A stretch of DNA of 38,241 nucleotides from an uncultured bacterium (lineage in GTDB: Bacteria > DUMJ01). Shown piece after piece: positions 17,129 to 25,763 of this stretch. The notes beneath the pieces are model-generated. The model did no database searches. It worked only from the letters and a program-made list of their open reading frames with translations, and was not told the origin of the DNA. The translations under genes and the position numbers were made by a program. The stretch covers positions 1 through 38,241 of the forward strand of contig CALGNK010000038.1 of NCBI GenBank assembly GCA_937958695.1. Direction: 5' to 3'. Position 1 is the stretch's first letter. Each line of letters starts with the position of its first letter.

Positions 17129-18355
17129 CTAGATGACATTATCTACTCTAGGAAATTTTGTATAATCAACTAATGATATCTTCTTTCCCGGTCTTGCCCA
17201 GTCAATATTAGTCTCTGAGGGAAGGATCCCTTCTCTATAACAGTGTTTAAATAACTCTTCTAAACCTTCTACCCAGTTTAAGACAGGGTCTCCCTCTCTT
17301 CTTATGAGCTCTTCTGGAAATTCTACTATATCAGGAGTTGACTCTTGAGCTCCATTAATTGTAAGCGTATGAGACATTGCAGACTCCAGGGGACAGTATA
17401 CAATATCTTTACCTCTAATAGCTTCTACGGTCTTCCATAACTTTCTTATACTACTATGATCAGGAGATCCGTATTCTTTAATAGTCCCGTCTTTGAATCT
17501 AGCTATAAGTCTATTGGCACTTTCTGGTATTGTAGATTCGTTATAGGCAACTATTGCAGATTCAAATTCATATATAAAAATTGGACCAAGCTGATTCTTT
17601 ACCGCATGGGTTGCATAGAATAGTACTTCTACTCTATCCTCTGTTAAGATCTTAATAGCTGAGGTATCAAAGTTTTCAATTGGATTGGCCCTATATAGTT
17701 CTGCTGTTACTTCAATAGGTTTTGCACTGCTATTTATAGTAGTGCCCAATAGATGAAACATATTGTGTAGGAAGTGTGCAGTGGCATTATTGGCAACACT
17801 ATCCAGTATCCAATTCCCTCTATCATCTTTTTTTCTACCAGCCCAGCTTGATCTCTTATAATAAGCGATATTTCTAGGCCAGAGAACAAGGGTTTTAAGC
17901 CTTTTAGGCCTTCCTAATAGACCTTTCATAACGTCTTCTTTTAAGGATATATATGCTGGATCGTATGCCCACTGAAACCCAATGGCTACTATAAGCTGAG
18001 TTTTATCCCTTTTTTCTATCATTTTATATATCTCTTGAATTGTAGCAGATGCTGGCTTTTCGCATAACACATTACTTCCATTTTCTAATGCGGTAATGGT
18101 CTGATTACAGTGAAAATGGATCGGTGAAGAGATTATAGCTAGATCCGCTCTTTCTTTTTTATAGAATTCTTCTAATGTAGGAAATATAGGAATCCCACCT
18201 TTCTTTAGTTCTTCTAGATACATACAGGTTTCTGGATATGGGTCTACCGCTCCAACAATCTCTACCCCATAATTATCTCCCTCTTGTAATAGAGCCCTCA
18301 CATAATTGTTACCATAGCCACCTATAGCTACCAGCACAACAGATAATTTATCCAT
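17129..18355 (-). CDS. Gfo/Idh/MocA family oxidoreductase
   Basis: This 408-aa NAD(P)-dependent dehydrogenase is of the type that oxidises sugars, inositols or glycosides. It has an N-terminal Rossmann domain with GGYGNN at 12-17, the conserved Glu-Lys-Pro at 99-101 (LCEKPAS), and a larger C-terminal alpha/beta domain. AAGGAG lies about 6 nt before the ATG. Only 3 bp separate it from the flavoprotein gene, so they are co-transcribed with the SDR. Possible roles are oxidation of a sugar to a lactone or a redox-neutral glycoside cleavage. The substrate is unknown. Confidence 0.9.
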   Translation of the reverse strand: MDKLSVVLVAIGGYGNNYVRALLQEGDNYGVEIVGAVDPYPETCMYLEELKKGGIPIFPTLEEFYKKERADLAIISSPIHFHCNQTITALENGSNVLCEKPASATIQEIYKMIEKRDKTQLIVAIGFQWAYDPAYISLKEDVMKGLLGRPKRLKTLVLWPRNIAYYKRSSWAGRKKDDRGNWILDSVANNATAHFLHNMFHLLGTTINSSAKPIEVTAELYRANPIENFDTSAIKILTEDRVEVLFYATHAVKNQLGPIFIYEFESAIVAYNESTIPESANRLIARFKDGTIKEYGSPDHSSIRKLWKTVEAIRGKDIVYCPLESAMSHTLTINGAQESTPDIVEFPEELIRREGDPVLNWVEGLEELFKHCYREGILPSETNIDWARPGKKISLVDYTKFPRVDNVI

Positions 18356-18358
18356 ATG

Positions 18359-20344
18359 TTACTCCTTCTTAAATATTGCTCCCCTTCTATAGTCATTCCA
18401 TACATTTTCAAACCAATCGTCACCTTTAGGTATTGGTCTAACAGGAACCCAGTCAAAGTAGCACTCCCCTTCACTATACATTACTTCTTGGATTGTCTTT
18501 GAAAACCTTCCTTCGTCTAGAGAGAATCTAAATGTTTCAGGAAGTTCAGGGAGAGGTAAGTCTCCATTACTGTCATATACCAGATAAGATCCTCTACTTT
18601 TCCCACCCTTTTCTATATAGTTTGCTATGGCACAGAGATAGACATACTGGGTTATAAGTAGGTCGTAGTTTTTATATGCATAGGGGAGTTCCTCTATAGA
18701 AGAGATTCTAGTTATCTCTGTTATAGATTTCAAGTCATTCTTTGCTTCATCTTTAGACCTATAGGCAGACTCTAAGGAACGTATTATCCCTCCATCCCTG
18801 TCCATTCTCTCTCCAATCTTTCTACGTATATCTGATACATTACTAGACTCACTCATCTTAGATAAGAATCTTCTGCCTAAATCTATCTTTGTTATTATCT
18901 GTTCTTTTGCTACCGATATAAACTCTTCAATGGACATTGGAGCCTCTCTATAACAGGCAGATATATACTCTGCTGCCCTTGTGCTTCCTACTTGTCCTGA
19001 GTTTAAGGCACTTCCTCCAGGCCTATATACACCGTGGGAACCATTTACCTCTCCCACTGGAAAGAAATGTCTAATGTTACTCTCCCACCAGATATCTCCA
19101 ACTAGGCCTCCATTGTTATGCTGGTTACATACTGCAATCTCTAGATATTCTTTTGTTATATCTATTCCATGGTCTTTATAGAGGTCTATAGCCGGTTGAT
19201 TCATATGGGCTAATCTCTCTATCGGTGTTCCAAATAGAGCTTTAGATTTTGCCAAATAATCATAAGCCTCTTTTTCTAGTAAGTCAAAACTAAACTTATC
19301 TCCAAGCGGGTTTCTTGTAAAGTCTAAAAAGACTCTCCTTCCCTTTATAACTCTTTCATAGTATACAAGGATATCTATTAGAGAAGAGCCATAGTTTTTT
19401 ACCTTTCTCGGATCAAAGGGCCATTGATAGCCTTTTAGGAATATTGCGGTAAGCATTTTCCTTGGGTCTTTAAAGTAATCTAGTAAAAATTCTCTTTCGT
19501 TATTGCCATCTTTATCTGTGGATACATATCTAGGTAGTACTTGTTGGTATGTCCCAGAGAGATTCCATCTGAATTTTATTGAGGCTATACCAAATTGAGA
19601 TTCAGTAACATTCCTAGCTCTAACCCCAGCTTCTAATGCAATTCCAGTAGAGCCTGTTTGACTCTCTGGATACACAGAAGATCTATACATACCAGCTGGT
19701 CCTCCGGTAGCGTATATAATGTTCGTACAATTAAAGAGGACGTATCTCTTATCGGGATTCTCTAGTTCGTTTAGATTTAAGGCTAATATTCCAATACTCT
19801 TAGTTTTAGCCCTATCGGTTAGGATACCTATAACTTGGTATCTATCAAATATCTTGATCCCCTTTCTTTCAACCTCTGCCTGGAGCTTTTCTGTCATATA
19901 TTTGGATGTTAAAGGACCAATAGATGTAGCCCTCTGTCTTGGATCATGGTCTGTCTTATAACCTACATATTCCCCATAGGTATTGTGCGGAAATGGAACT
20001 CCTAACTCTACAAGTCTAAAGAAGCATCTAGCTGAGAGTGCTGCTTCTACAAGTGCTATATCTCCATGCATACATCCGCCTTGGAATAGTGTCTCTGCCA
20101 TCTCATAGACAGAATCCGGACTTTGGCCTGCAACTGTAAGTTTATAGTATGTTTGTTTATCAGAACCTGTATTCCTTGATGTCCCTTTCATTAATCCTTC
20201 TGTAACGAGGGCAATATCCCTCTGCCCAAATGAGTAAAGCCTATCTACCGCATTAAATCCTGCAGCACCTGATCCAACTACAACTGTATTTAAAGAATAT
20301 ACATCCAAATTAATCCCTTCTATTTGAATCTGAGTATATTCCAT
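18359..20344 (-). CDS. FAD-dependent oxidoreductase of the fumarate reductase/succinate dehydrogenase flavoprotein type
   Basis: This 661-aa flavoprotein belongs to the SdhA/FrdA/L-aspartate oxidase superfamily. The FAD-binding GSGAAG is at 24-29, and a second FAD-contact region near the middle of the protein reads YRPGGSALNSGQVGSTRAAE. A longer reading frame begins at 20476, but those 44 codons lie over the SDR gene. A perfect AAGGAGG (20354-20360) sits 9 nt before ATG 20344, which I take as the start. I see no signal peptide and no separate iron-sulfur or cytochrome subunit gene. It lies between an SDR and a Gfo/Idh dehydrogenase in what looks like a three-gene operon, which points to oxidation or reduction of a sugar-derived acid rather than a respiratory complex. 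The family call is firm, the function open. Confidence 0.85.
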   Translation of the reverse strand: MEYTQIQIEGINLDVYSLNTVVVGSGAAGFNAVDRLYSFGQRDIALVTEGLMKGTSRNTGSDKQTYYKLTVAGQSPDSVYEMAETLFQGGCMHGDIALVEAALSARCFFRLVELGVPFPHNTYGEYVGYKTDHDPRQRATSIGPLTSKYMTEKLQAEVERKGIKIFDRYQVIGILTDRAKTKSIGILALNLNELENPDKRYVLFNCTNIIYATGGPAGMYRSSVYPESQTGSTGIALEAGVRARNVTESQFGIASIKFRWNLSGTYQQVLPRYVSTDKDGNNEREFLLDYFKDPRKMLTAIFLKGYQWPFDPRKVKNYGSSLIDILVYYERVIKGRRVFLDFTRNPLGDKFSFDLLEKEAYDYLAKSKALFGTPIERLAHMNQPAIDLYKDHGIDITKEYLEIAVCNQHNNGGLVGDIWWESNIRHFFPVGEVNGSHGVYRPGGSALNSGQVGSTRAAEYISACYREAPMSIEEFISVAKEQIITKIDLGRRFLSKMSESSNVSDIRRKIGERMDRDGGIIRSLESAYRSKDEAKNDLKSITEITRISSIEELPYAYKNYDLLITQYVYLCAIANYIEKGGKSRGSYLVYDSNGDLPLPELPETFRFSLDEGRFSKTIQEVMYSEGECYFDWVPVRPIPKGDDWFENVWNDYRRGAIFKKE

Positions 20345-20358
20345 ATCTTGATACCTCC

Positions 20359-21135
20359 TTATAATCTCCTTAAGTGAAATCCTCCATCTACATTGATAAC
20401 TTCTCCAGTAGAGAATGATAACTTCCCAGAGCAGAGCACTGAGACCGCATTGGCTATATCTTGAGGATAACCCCATCTCTTTATTGGTGTAATACCTTCG
20501 GCAATTAGTCTATCGTACTTTTCTTTTACTACACTAGTCATATCTGTTAATATGATACCAGGCCTAATCTCGTATACGTATATGCCATGATTGGCTAATC
20601 TATCAGCAAAGAGTTTTGTGAGCATGCTTACACCAGCTTTGGATATGCAGTATTCACCACGGTTTGTAGAAGAGGTATATGCAGATATAGAAGATATATT
20701 TATAATGATTGGAGAAGTATCAACTCCAGATTCAACTAACTTTATCATCTCTTTTGCTACAAGTTGGGTCAAAAAGAGCGTCCCTTTTAAGTTTATCCCA
20801 ATAACAAAGTCAAAACTCTCTTCCGTCATCTCTAAGAGATCTTTTCGTTCTTTTGGTGCAACTCCAGCATTGTTAACAAGTATATCGATTCTTCCAAATT
20901 CATTAATAACAGTCTCTACCAATCTTCTCCTGTCATTTCCATCAGCCAAATTTCCCTGGACATAGATTAAAGGGACATTGAGATCCTTTATGGGATCTAG
21001 ATTCTCTTTTATATTTTCTGGAGGAATAATATCAAAGATAGCTATAGCACAACCTTCTTTAGCTAACTGTTGAGCAATAGCATTACCTATTCCTCTTGCC
21101 CCTCCAGTTACTATAGCGGTTCTTCTATCTATCAT
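20359..21135 (-). CDS. Short-chain dehydrogenase/reductase
   Basis: This 258-aa classical SDR has the cofactor motif TGGARGIG (10-17), NNAG (88-91), the catalytic Ser149, Tyr162 and Lys166 (EYCISKAG), and PGIILTDMT after the active site. The acidic residue after the second strand (FDII, Asp35) hints at NAD preference. AGGAGG is well placed before the ATG. It is the first gene after a strong promoter and 14 bp upstream of the flavoprotein start. Likely substrates are a sugar, polyol or sugar acid. Confidence 0.92.
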   Translation of the reverse strand: MIDRRTAIVTGGARGIGNAIAQQLAKEGCAIAIFDIIPPENIKENLDPIKDLNVPLIYVQGNLADGNDRRRLVETVINEFGRIDILVNNAGVAPKERKDLLEMTEESFDFVIGINLKGTLFLTQLVAKEMIKLVESGVDTSPIIINISSISAYTSSTNRGEYCISKAGVSMLTKLFADRLANHGIYVYEIRPGIILTDMTSVVKEKYDRLIAEGITPIKRWGYPQDIANAVSVLCSGKLSFSTGEVINVDGGFHLRRL

Positions 21136-21170
21136 CTTTAAACCCTCCTAGGTTTTTGGTTTTGTTTATT

Positions 21171-21199
21171 ATTATACAGTATACCTATTTACAACGCAA
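21171..21199 (-). promoter_or_regulatory. Promoter of the SDR-flavoprotein-Gfo/Idh operon
   Basis: On the minus strand TTGCGT (21194-21199), a 17-bp spacer and a perfect TATAAT (21171-21176) lie about 36 nt upstream of the SDR start. The three-gene operon can therefore be expressed separately from the transporter operon upstream. Confidence 0.7.
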
Positions 21200-21383
21200 A
21201 ATTCTAACCGTCCGTTAAAGAAGTTGCAGAACATTAAAGAGTAATACTTTATGGGGATGAGTATCTCCTAGAATAAAAGGCAGAATAGGGATGTTTTAGA
21301 TGACTATGCGTATTTACTATGGAACACCATTATAGGCGTATCCCATTGAATAACGCCTTACCAATTTTATACTTCATTAACCC

Positions 21384-21871
21384 TTAAAGATATTCTATAT
21401 CTCTTGTTAATCTTTCTATAATTACCTCTTTCTCATTAAAAAGATATGACAAATCCTTTTGGAGGAATCTTGTGGCTTATCTATTAAAAATGAAGTAATT
21501 CCCAAATTTACTATTGTTTCTGCACCATTATCAAAATAGGTTCTCTGTAAAGCTAGATCTTCAGATATAAATTTAGGACGTGATTTACATGATCTTCTCT
21601 TCCAAAGGGTTGACCATTCTGCCAGTAACATACTATTGCGTCATGATAGAACTAAATTAAATAAAGGTGTTGCAATCCATTCTATTTCTATAGTGTTACC
21701 TTTGACATCTATTCTCTCTGGGATAGAAAACGGTATCTTATCACCCTCATTATCTATAATCCATCCTGTTGTATATTTTGTCTTTCAGATATGGTTATGT
21801 ACAGGATCTATTATTGATATCTTCCCCTCATCAATCTTTACGCCTAAATTATCATTTAATAGTTGTATCAT
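21384..21871 (-). pseudogene. Decayed gene following the amidohydrolase
   Basis: No single intact frame covers this stretch, but coding-like protein runs through all three minus-strand frames. It starts at ATG 21871, 1 bp after the amidohydrolase stop, and reads 28 codons to an in-frame TGA (21785-21787). It continues in the same frame (TGWIIDNEGDKIPFSIPERI), then shifts to a second frame near PLFNLV|YHDAIVCYWQNGQPF. It returns to the first frame (SEDLALQRTYFDNGAE), and shifts again at an A-run to end as NEKEVIIERLTRDIEYL with TAA at 21384-21386. That is at least one nonsense and three frameshift changes over about 160 codons. The phrase PLFNLVYHDA recalls C-terminal parts of some glycoside hydrolases, but I cannot name a family. 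The rest of the window is clean, so real decay is more likely than poor sequence. Confidence 0.65.
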
Positions 21872-21872
21872 C

Positions 21873-22634
21873 TTACTTAAAGAGGCCTAATAACTTTGCA
21901 ATGTTATACCCCATTATCTCTTCTTTTTCTTCTTTAGATAATTCATCATCCAATAATGCGTTATATTTTGCCAATTCTACATGCATAAGTTCAAATGGGG
22001 TATCACTGCCAAAACATACCCTTTTTGACCCAAGTTCTTTAATAGCTTTCAATATAGACTTTGCACCTATATTACTGCCTATTAAGGTAATGTTATTATA
22101 TTCTTTCGCTACCTCTATCATAGCATTACTAAGATCCGGAATACCTGCCCCACCCATATGAACAGCCAGGATTTTAGCCTCAGGAAATATCTTTGCTATC
22201 TTACCTACTCTAAAAGGGTTAGTTCTGTCATACGCATCAGCCCCTACATGAAATGCTATAGGCTTATCTAGTTTTACTATTTCCTCTATTATTGGAAGTG
22301 ATAGAATAGGGTCATCTATATAAAAATAATTTTGTGCTCCGTTAAGTTTAATACCATAAAATCCATAGTCATAGACAAATTCTTTTATCATATCCTTTGC
22401 TTTATTTATACCTAGGTGCGGATTTATCCATCCAAAGCCAATTATTCTCTCAGAGAATCTTTTCATGGATTCATAGACATATCTATTTAACTCATAGGTA
22501 AGCTCACTTATGTATGAAGGTTGAAGCCAAACTATAGCCTTATCTACCTTTGACTTGTCCATTATTATTAGTAATTCTTCTGCACTAATACCTTCGTCGA
22601 TAAAGGTTATATGTGTATCTGCATCTATTATCAT
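21873..22634 (-). CDS. Amidohydrolase-2 family metal-dependent hydrolase, possible sugar lactonase
   Basis: This 253-aa TIM-barrel protein has putative metal or catalytic residues His8 (DADTHIT), His129 (IAFHVG), His159 (AVHMGGAG) and Asp211 (FGSDTP), the pattern of amidohydrolase_2 enzymes. The family includes sugar lactonases and decarboxylases. Next to sugar transporters and several dehydrogenases, a lactonase that opens the product of sugar oxidation is the natural guess (inference). A strong GGAGGAG precedes the ATG. The gene follows the permeases by 16 bp and ends 1 bp before the pseudogene. The usual first HxH pair is reduced to DxH, so the metal site may differ from the best known members. 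Confidence 0.82.
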   Translation of the reverse strand: MIIDADTHITFIDEGISAEELLIIMDKSKVDKAIVWLQPSYISELTYELNRYVYESMKRFSERIIGFGWINPHLGINKAKDMIKEFVYDYGFYGIKLNGAQNYFYIDDPILSLPIIEEIVKLDKPIAFHVGADAYDRTNPFRVGKIAKIFPEAKILAVHMGGAGIPDLSNAMIEVAKEYNNITLIGSNIGAKSILKAIKELGSKRVCFGSDTPFELMHVELAKYNALLDDELSKEEKEEIMGYNIAKLLGLFK

Positions 22635-22650
22635 GTTTATCTCCTCCTAT

Positions 22651-23475
22651 CTATCCTTTTAATCCTGTCATAATTATAGATCTTACAAAGTATCTCTGTG
22701 TCATGAAGAATAGAATTAGAACAGGAATTACGCTTATACAGGAAGCAGCCATAAGTCTAGTCCAGTTCGTAACCTCTATTCCTTGAAATAGTGCTACACC
22801 TATCTGTATAGTATATTTATCCTGTGAATTCAAGAATATGATAGGACCCAAAAAGTCATTCCAAGACCACATGAAAGATAGGACACTTATGGTAGTAACA
22901 GCTGGCTTTGAAAGAGGTAATACTATCCTCCATAGTATCCCAATAGTACTTGCTCCGTCTATTCTAGCTGCATCTTCAAAATCCCCAGGGATAGTTTTGA
23001 AAAATTGAGTTAAGAAGAATATACTATATGCATGAAAAAGAGAACCTGGAACTATTAGCGCTAAATGGTTGTTTATCCATCCAATCTTTCGCATCAATAT
23101 ATAAAGAGGTATCATAGTTACAGCAAAAGGGATCATCATTGTAGCTAATACTAGAGAGAATAGTATATTTTTACCTACAAAGTCTATCTTGGCAAAGGCG
23201 TATCCAGCTAGAGATGCAGTTAATATTCTTCCAAAAACTATCAATAGAGAGATTTTAAAACTATTTAATATAAAAAGTCCAAAGGGTAATCTCTGCCAGA
23301 CCTCTAGATAATTTTGAGTAAAGATTTTTCTAGGGATAAATTCTGGAGGATAAGCGAATTCGGTGCCTGGTTCTTTAAACGAAGTAGAAACCATCCATAA
23401 AAATGGAAGGAGCATCGTTATTGCCCCTAATATCAAAACAATTATAGATAAATAAAAGATTAATCTCGCTTTCAT
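22651..23475 (-). CDS. Carbohydrate ABC transporter permease, MalG/CUT1 type
   Basis: This 274-aa inner-membrane protein has about six membrane segments and the cytoplasmic EAA loop (EDAARIDGAS, 167-176, followed by LPLSKPAV) that docks on the ATPase. It pairs with the upstream MalF-type permease 18 bp away. No ATPase gene is in the window, so a shared MalK/MsmK-type ATPase elsewhere must energise it. Its neighbours suggest an oligosaccharide or glycoside substrate. Confidence 0.94.
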   Translation of the reverse strand: MKARLIFYLSIIVLILGAITMLLPFLWMVSTSFKEPGTEFAYPPEFIPRKIFTQNYLEVWQRLPFGLFILNSFKISLLIVFGRILTASLAGYAFAKIDFVGKNILFSLVLATMMIPFAVTMIPLYILMRKIGWINNHLALIVPGSLFHAYSIFFLTQFFKTIPGDFEDAARIDGASTIGILWRIVLPLSKPAVTTISVLSFMWSWNDFLGPIIFLNSQDKYTIQIGVALFQGIEVTNWTRLMAASCISVIPVLILFFMTQRYFVRSIIMTGLKG

Positions 23476-23493
23476 ATTAGCATCCCTCCATAG

Positions 23494-24363
23494 TTATCCA
23501 TAAAATACCCAGCGCTTTGAGAGGTTAAGTTGTATAAGTGTTAATACGAATATAAAAATAAATAATAACCATGCCATAGCAGAAGCATAAGACATCTTAA
23601 GCTGTTGAAAAGCAACGCTCCACAGATGATATACATAAACAGCAGTTCTATAAGCAGGTGCACCACCAGTCATTACAGCTATAAGTGTATAGACCTGGAA
23701 TGAGCCTATAATAGATGTAACTACTAGGAAGAAAGTTGTTGGAGTCAATAGTGGAAATGTAACATATCTAAAAAGTTGAAATTTAGTAGCTCCGTCTATC
23801 TGGGCTGCTTCGTAAAGCTCGGAAGAAATATTCTGTAAACCTGCTAGGTATATTATCATGTTATAACCCATAGCTTGCCATATGTGGACTATGATCAAAG
23901 ATGGCATAGCCCAATTTAAATCTGAAAGCCAGCCAGGCCCTTGTATACCTAACATTCTTAATATAGAGTTAATAAGACCGAATTCTGGATTATATAACCA
24001 TCTCCAAACCAATCCTATTGCTACTGCAGATGTTACCGTGGGTATATAGTATATCACCCTAAATAAAGTTTCTCCAGGGATATTTCTGTTTAGTAGTAGA
24101 GCTAAAATCAGTCCCATAGTAATAGAAAGAGGAACTCCTACAAAGGTATAATAAAGAGTATTTTTAAATACTAGCCAGAAATTTCCATCTTCAAATAATA
24201 AGTTTCTATAATGTTCTAAGCCAACAAAACCTGAAAATCCTGTGGTAAACTTCCAATCTGAAAAACTTATAAATAGGGAGGCTACTATTGGACCTAAGAT
24301 AAATATAAAAAGTCCTATCATACTTGGAGCAATAAATAAGTAACCTTCTAGATTCCTTCTCAT
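23494..24363 (-). CDS. Carbohydrate ABC transporter permease, MalF/CUT1 type
   Basis: This 289-aa permease has six predicted membrane segments, beginning LEGYLFIAPSMIGLFIF as usual for the family, and the EAA loop YEAAQIDGATKFQLFRYVTFP near residues 184-204. It forms the transport channel with the MalG-type protein. The gene follows the binding-protein gene after a 72-bp gap that holds a strong stem-loop, a layout that usually keeps permease levels below binding-protein levels. Confidence 0.94.
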   Translation of the reverse strand: MRRNLEGYLFIAPSMIGLFIFILGPIVASLFISFSDWKFTTGFSGFVGLEHYRNLLFEDGNFWLVFKNTLYYTFVGVPLSITMGLILALLLNRNIPGETLFRVIYYIPTVTSAVAIGLVWRWLYNPEFGLINSILRMLGIQGPGWLSDLNWAMPSLIIVHIWQAMGYNMIIYLAGLQNISSELYEAAQIDGATKFQLFRYVTFPLLTPTTFFLVVTSIIGSFQVYTLIAVMTGGAPAYRTAVYVYHLWSVAFQQLKMSYASAMAWLLFIFIFVLTLIQLNLSKRWVFYG

Positions 24364-24395
24364 GAAGTAATAAATCCCTCCTTTTAAGTTAAAAA

Positions 24396-24423
24396 TGGCG
24401 GAGTCTATACAAAGACTCCGCCA
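24396..24423 (-). terminator. Stem-loop between binding-protein and permease genes (attenuating terminator)
   Basis: A perfect 10-bp inverted repeat, TGGCGGAGTC (24396-24405) and GACTCCGCCA (24414-24423), has an 8-nt loop. In the minus-strand mRNA the stem is followed by UUUUU (24391-24395), so it fits an intrinsic terminator. Because permease genes lie just downstream in the same direction, it probably acts as a partial terminator or mRNA-stabilising end for the upstream transcript. Confidence 0.8.
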
Positions 24424-24435
24424 GAGTTTTACAAT

Positions 24436-25734
24436 TTATTTGCCCTTTTGGAGCAACTTTGTTACTTCTACTGCAGCTTCTTTACATGCCTGGGATACGG
24501 GTTTTTTGCCTAGAAATGCCTCATCAAATATTCGGCTGAGAAGAGTAGTCATTTCATCGTATTGTGGAACAAGTTCAGTTAGTCTTGTCCTACCTCCGTA
24601 TAGTGCATCAACAAATGCCTTAATATTTTTAGGTGGCCTTCCCTTTGTATCTAGGAATAATGGGCTTTCAGCCACAGATTTGAGAGGTGGCAAGCCTCCT
24701 ATCTCTACAAAGGCTTTAAGTCCTTCCCCTCCGCCTAGGAATTCGATAAGTTTCCAACCTAGGTCAGGGTTTCTAGAATTGAATGGTATAGCATACCCAT
24801 CCCAAGAAACTCTTTCTATGCTTCCTGTTCTCCATCTTGGAACAAGGCAAATATCCCATTCAAAATCTTTTATTGTTCTATAGTTTGGTAAAGCCCAGGA
24901 TCCATTATGCCACATAGCTAATTTGCCACTCATAAATAGCATATCTGAGCCCTGTTCTTTCTCTACTGATGCGGAAGGAGCTACTTTATATTTGGTCCTC
25001 AGACCAATATATAACTCCATAGCTTCTATTGCCTCTGGCGAATCCAATGTACATCTCTTTTTGTCAGGAGATAAGACTGATCCTTTATTCCTCCATATCC
25101 AGCTCTGCCAATATGGCCACCAGGTTCTTATTCCTGTACCATATGTTTCTGGAATGCCATCTCCGTTTTCATCCTTGGTCAGTTTGGTAGCAGCCTTTAA
25201 GAAATCATCAATAGTCCACTTATCTCCCTGAGGAGGCTTTAAGCCAGCTTTATCAAACATAGTTTTATTGTAAAACATGACTACAGAGCCACCTAAATTT
25301 GGTAAACCATACCATCTCCCATTCCAAGTATAAGCTTTAATAGCTGTAGGGTAATAGTCTGTAGTGTTTATAACTTTAGATTTTCTGATTCTATCTGTTA
25401 TATCTAATAAAAGTCCTTCGCTAGCAAATCTTGGGAATGGCTCGTCATCAAACCATGTAGCATCTGGAGGATCCCCGCTTGCTATCATAGTGAGAAGTTT
25501 TGTCCAAGCTTGTCCAGCAGGGGCAAGAATTAACTCTACCTTTACTCCAGGATTTTTTTCTTCAAAGAGAGCTATAATCTTCTTAAGCGCCTCTAATTCT
25601 CCAAGACCACCTCCATAGTCATAATAGAAAGTAACCTTTTTAACCTCCTGAGCAGAAAGAAATACATTACTTCCCCCCCATACCAAGAAACTAATCAGAC
25701 ACACAACTAATACTTTACTAAAAAGCTTTCTCAT
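24436..25734 (-). CDS. Extracellular sugar-binding protein of an ABC transporter (family 1)
   Basis: This 432-aa solute-binding protein delivers a sugar or oligosaccharide to the CUT1 permeases. It has a signal peptide (about 1-28, likely cut at LSA|QE) with no lipobox, so it may be free or held in another way. The mature part has the family pattern KKIIALFEEKNPGVKVELI near residue 45 and WYGLPNLGGSVVMFYNKTMF in the middle. A strong AAAGGAGG precedes the ATG. It follows the GH30-like gene by 29 bp. Many aromatic residues would suit carbohydrate stacking; the ligand cannot be named. Confidence 0.93.
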   Translation of the reverse strand: MRKLFSKVLVVCLISFLVWGGSNVFLSAQEVKKVTFYYDYGGGLGELEALKKIIALFEEKNPGVKVELILAPAGQAWTKLLTMIASGDPPDATWFDDEPFPRFASEGLLLDITDRIRKSKVINTTDYYPTAIKAYTWNGRWYGLPNLGGSVVMFYNKTMFDKAGLKPPQGDKWTIDDFLKAATKLTKDENGDGIPETYGTGIRTWWPYWQSWIWRNKGSVLSPDKKRCTLDSPEAIEAMELYIGLRTKYKVAPSASVEKEQGSDMLFMSGKLAMWHNGSWALPNYRTIKDFEWDICLVPRWRTGSIERVSWDGYAIPFNSRNPDLGWKLIEFLGGGEGLKAFVEIGGLPPLKSVAESPLFLDTKGRPPKNIKAFVDALYGGRTRLTELVPQYDEMTTLLSRIFDEAFLGKKPVSQACKEAAVEVTKLLQKGK

Positions 25735-25763
25735 TACTCTTTCCCTCCTTTATAAAAGATTTT

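Noticed and set aside
20345-20476. 44-residue N-terminal extension of the flavoprotein reading frame
   Set aside because: It lies over the SDR gene, has no family-like sequence, and a perfect AAGGAGG sits 9 nt before ATG 20344.
21334-21358. Inverted repeat AGGCGT/ACGCCT after the decayed gene as a terminator
   Set aside because: The stem is only 6 bp with a 13-nt loop, and no T-run follows on either strand.
21785-21787. TGA read as tryptophan or selenocysteine in the decayed gene
   Set aside because: Many intact genes here stop at TGA, the stretch also has several frameshifts, and no selenocysteine insertion hairpin is evident.
21636-21890. Plus-strand open frames of 84 and 130 codons near 21636-22161
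   Set aside because: They are antisense to the decayed gene and the amidohydrolase, have no ribosome binding site and no recognisable domain.
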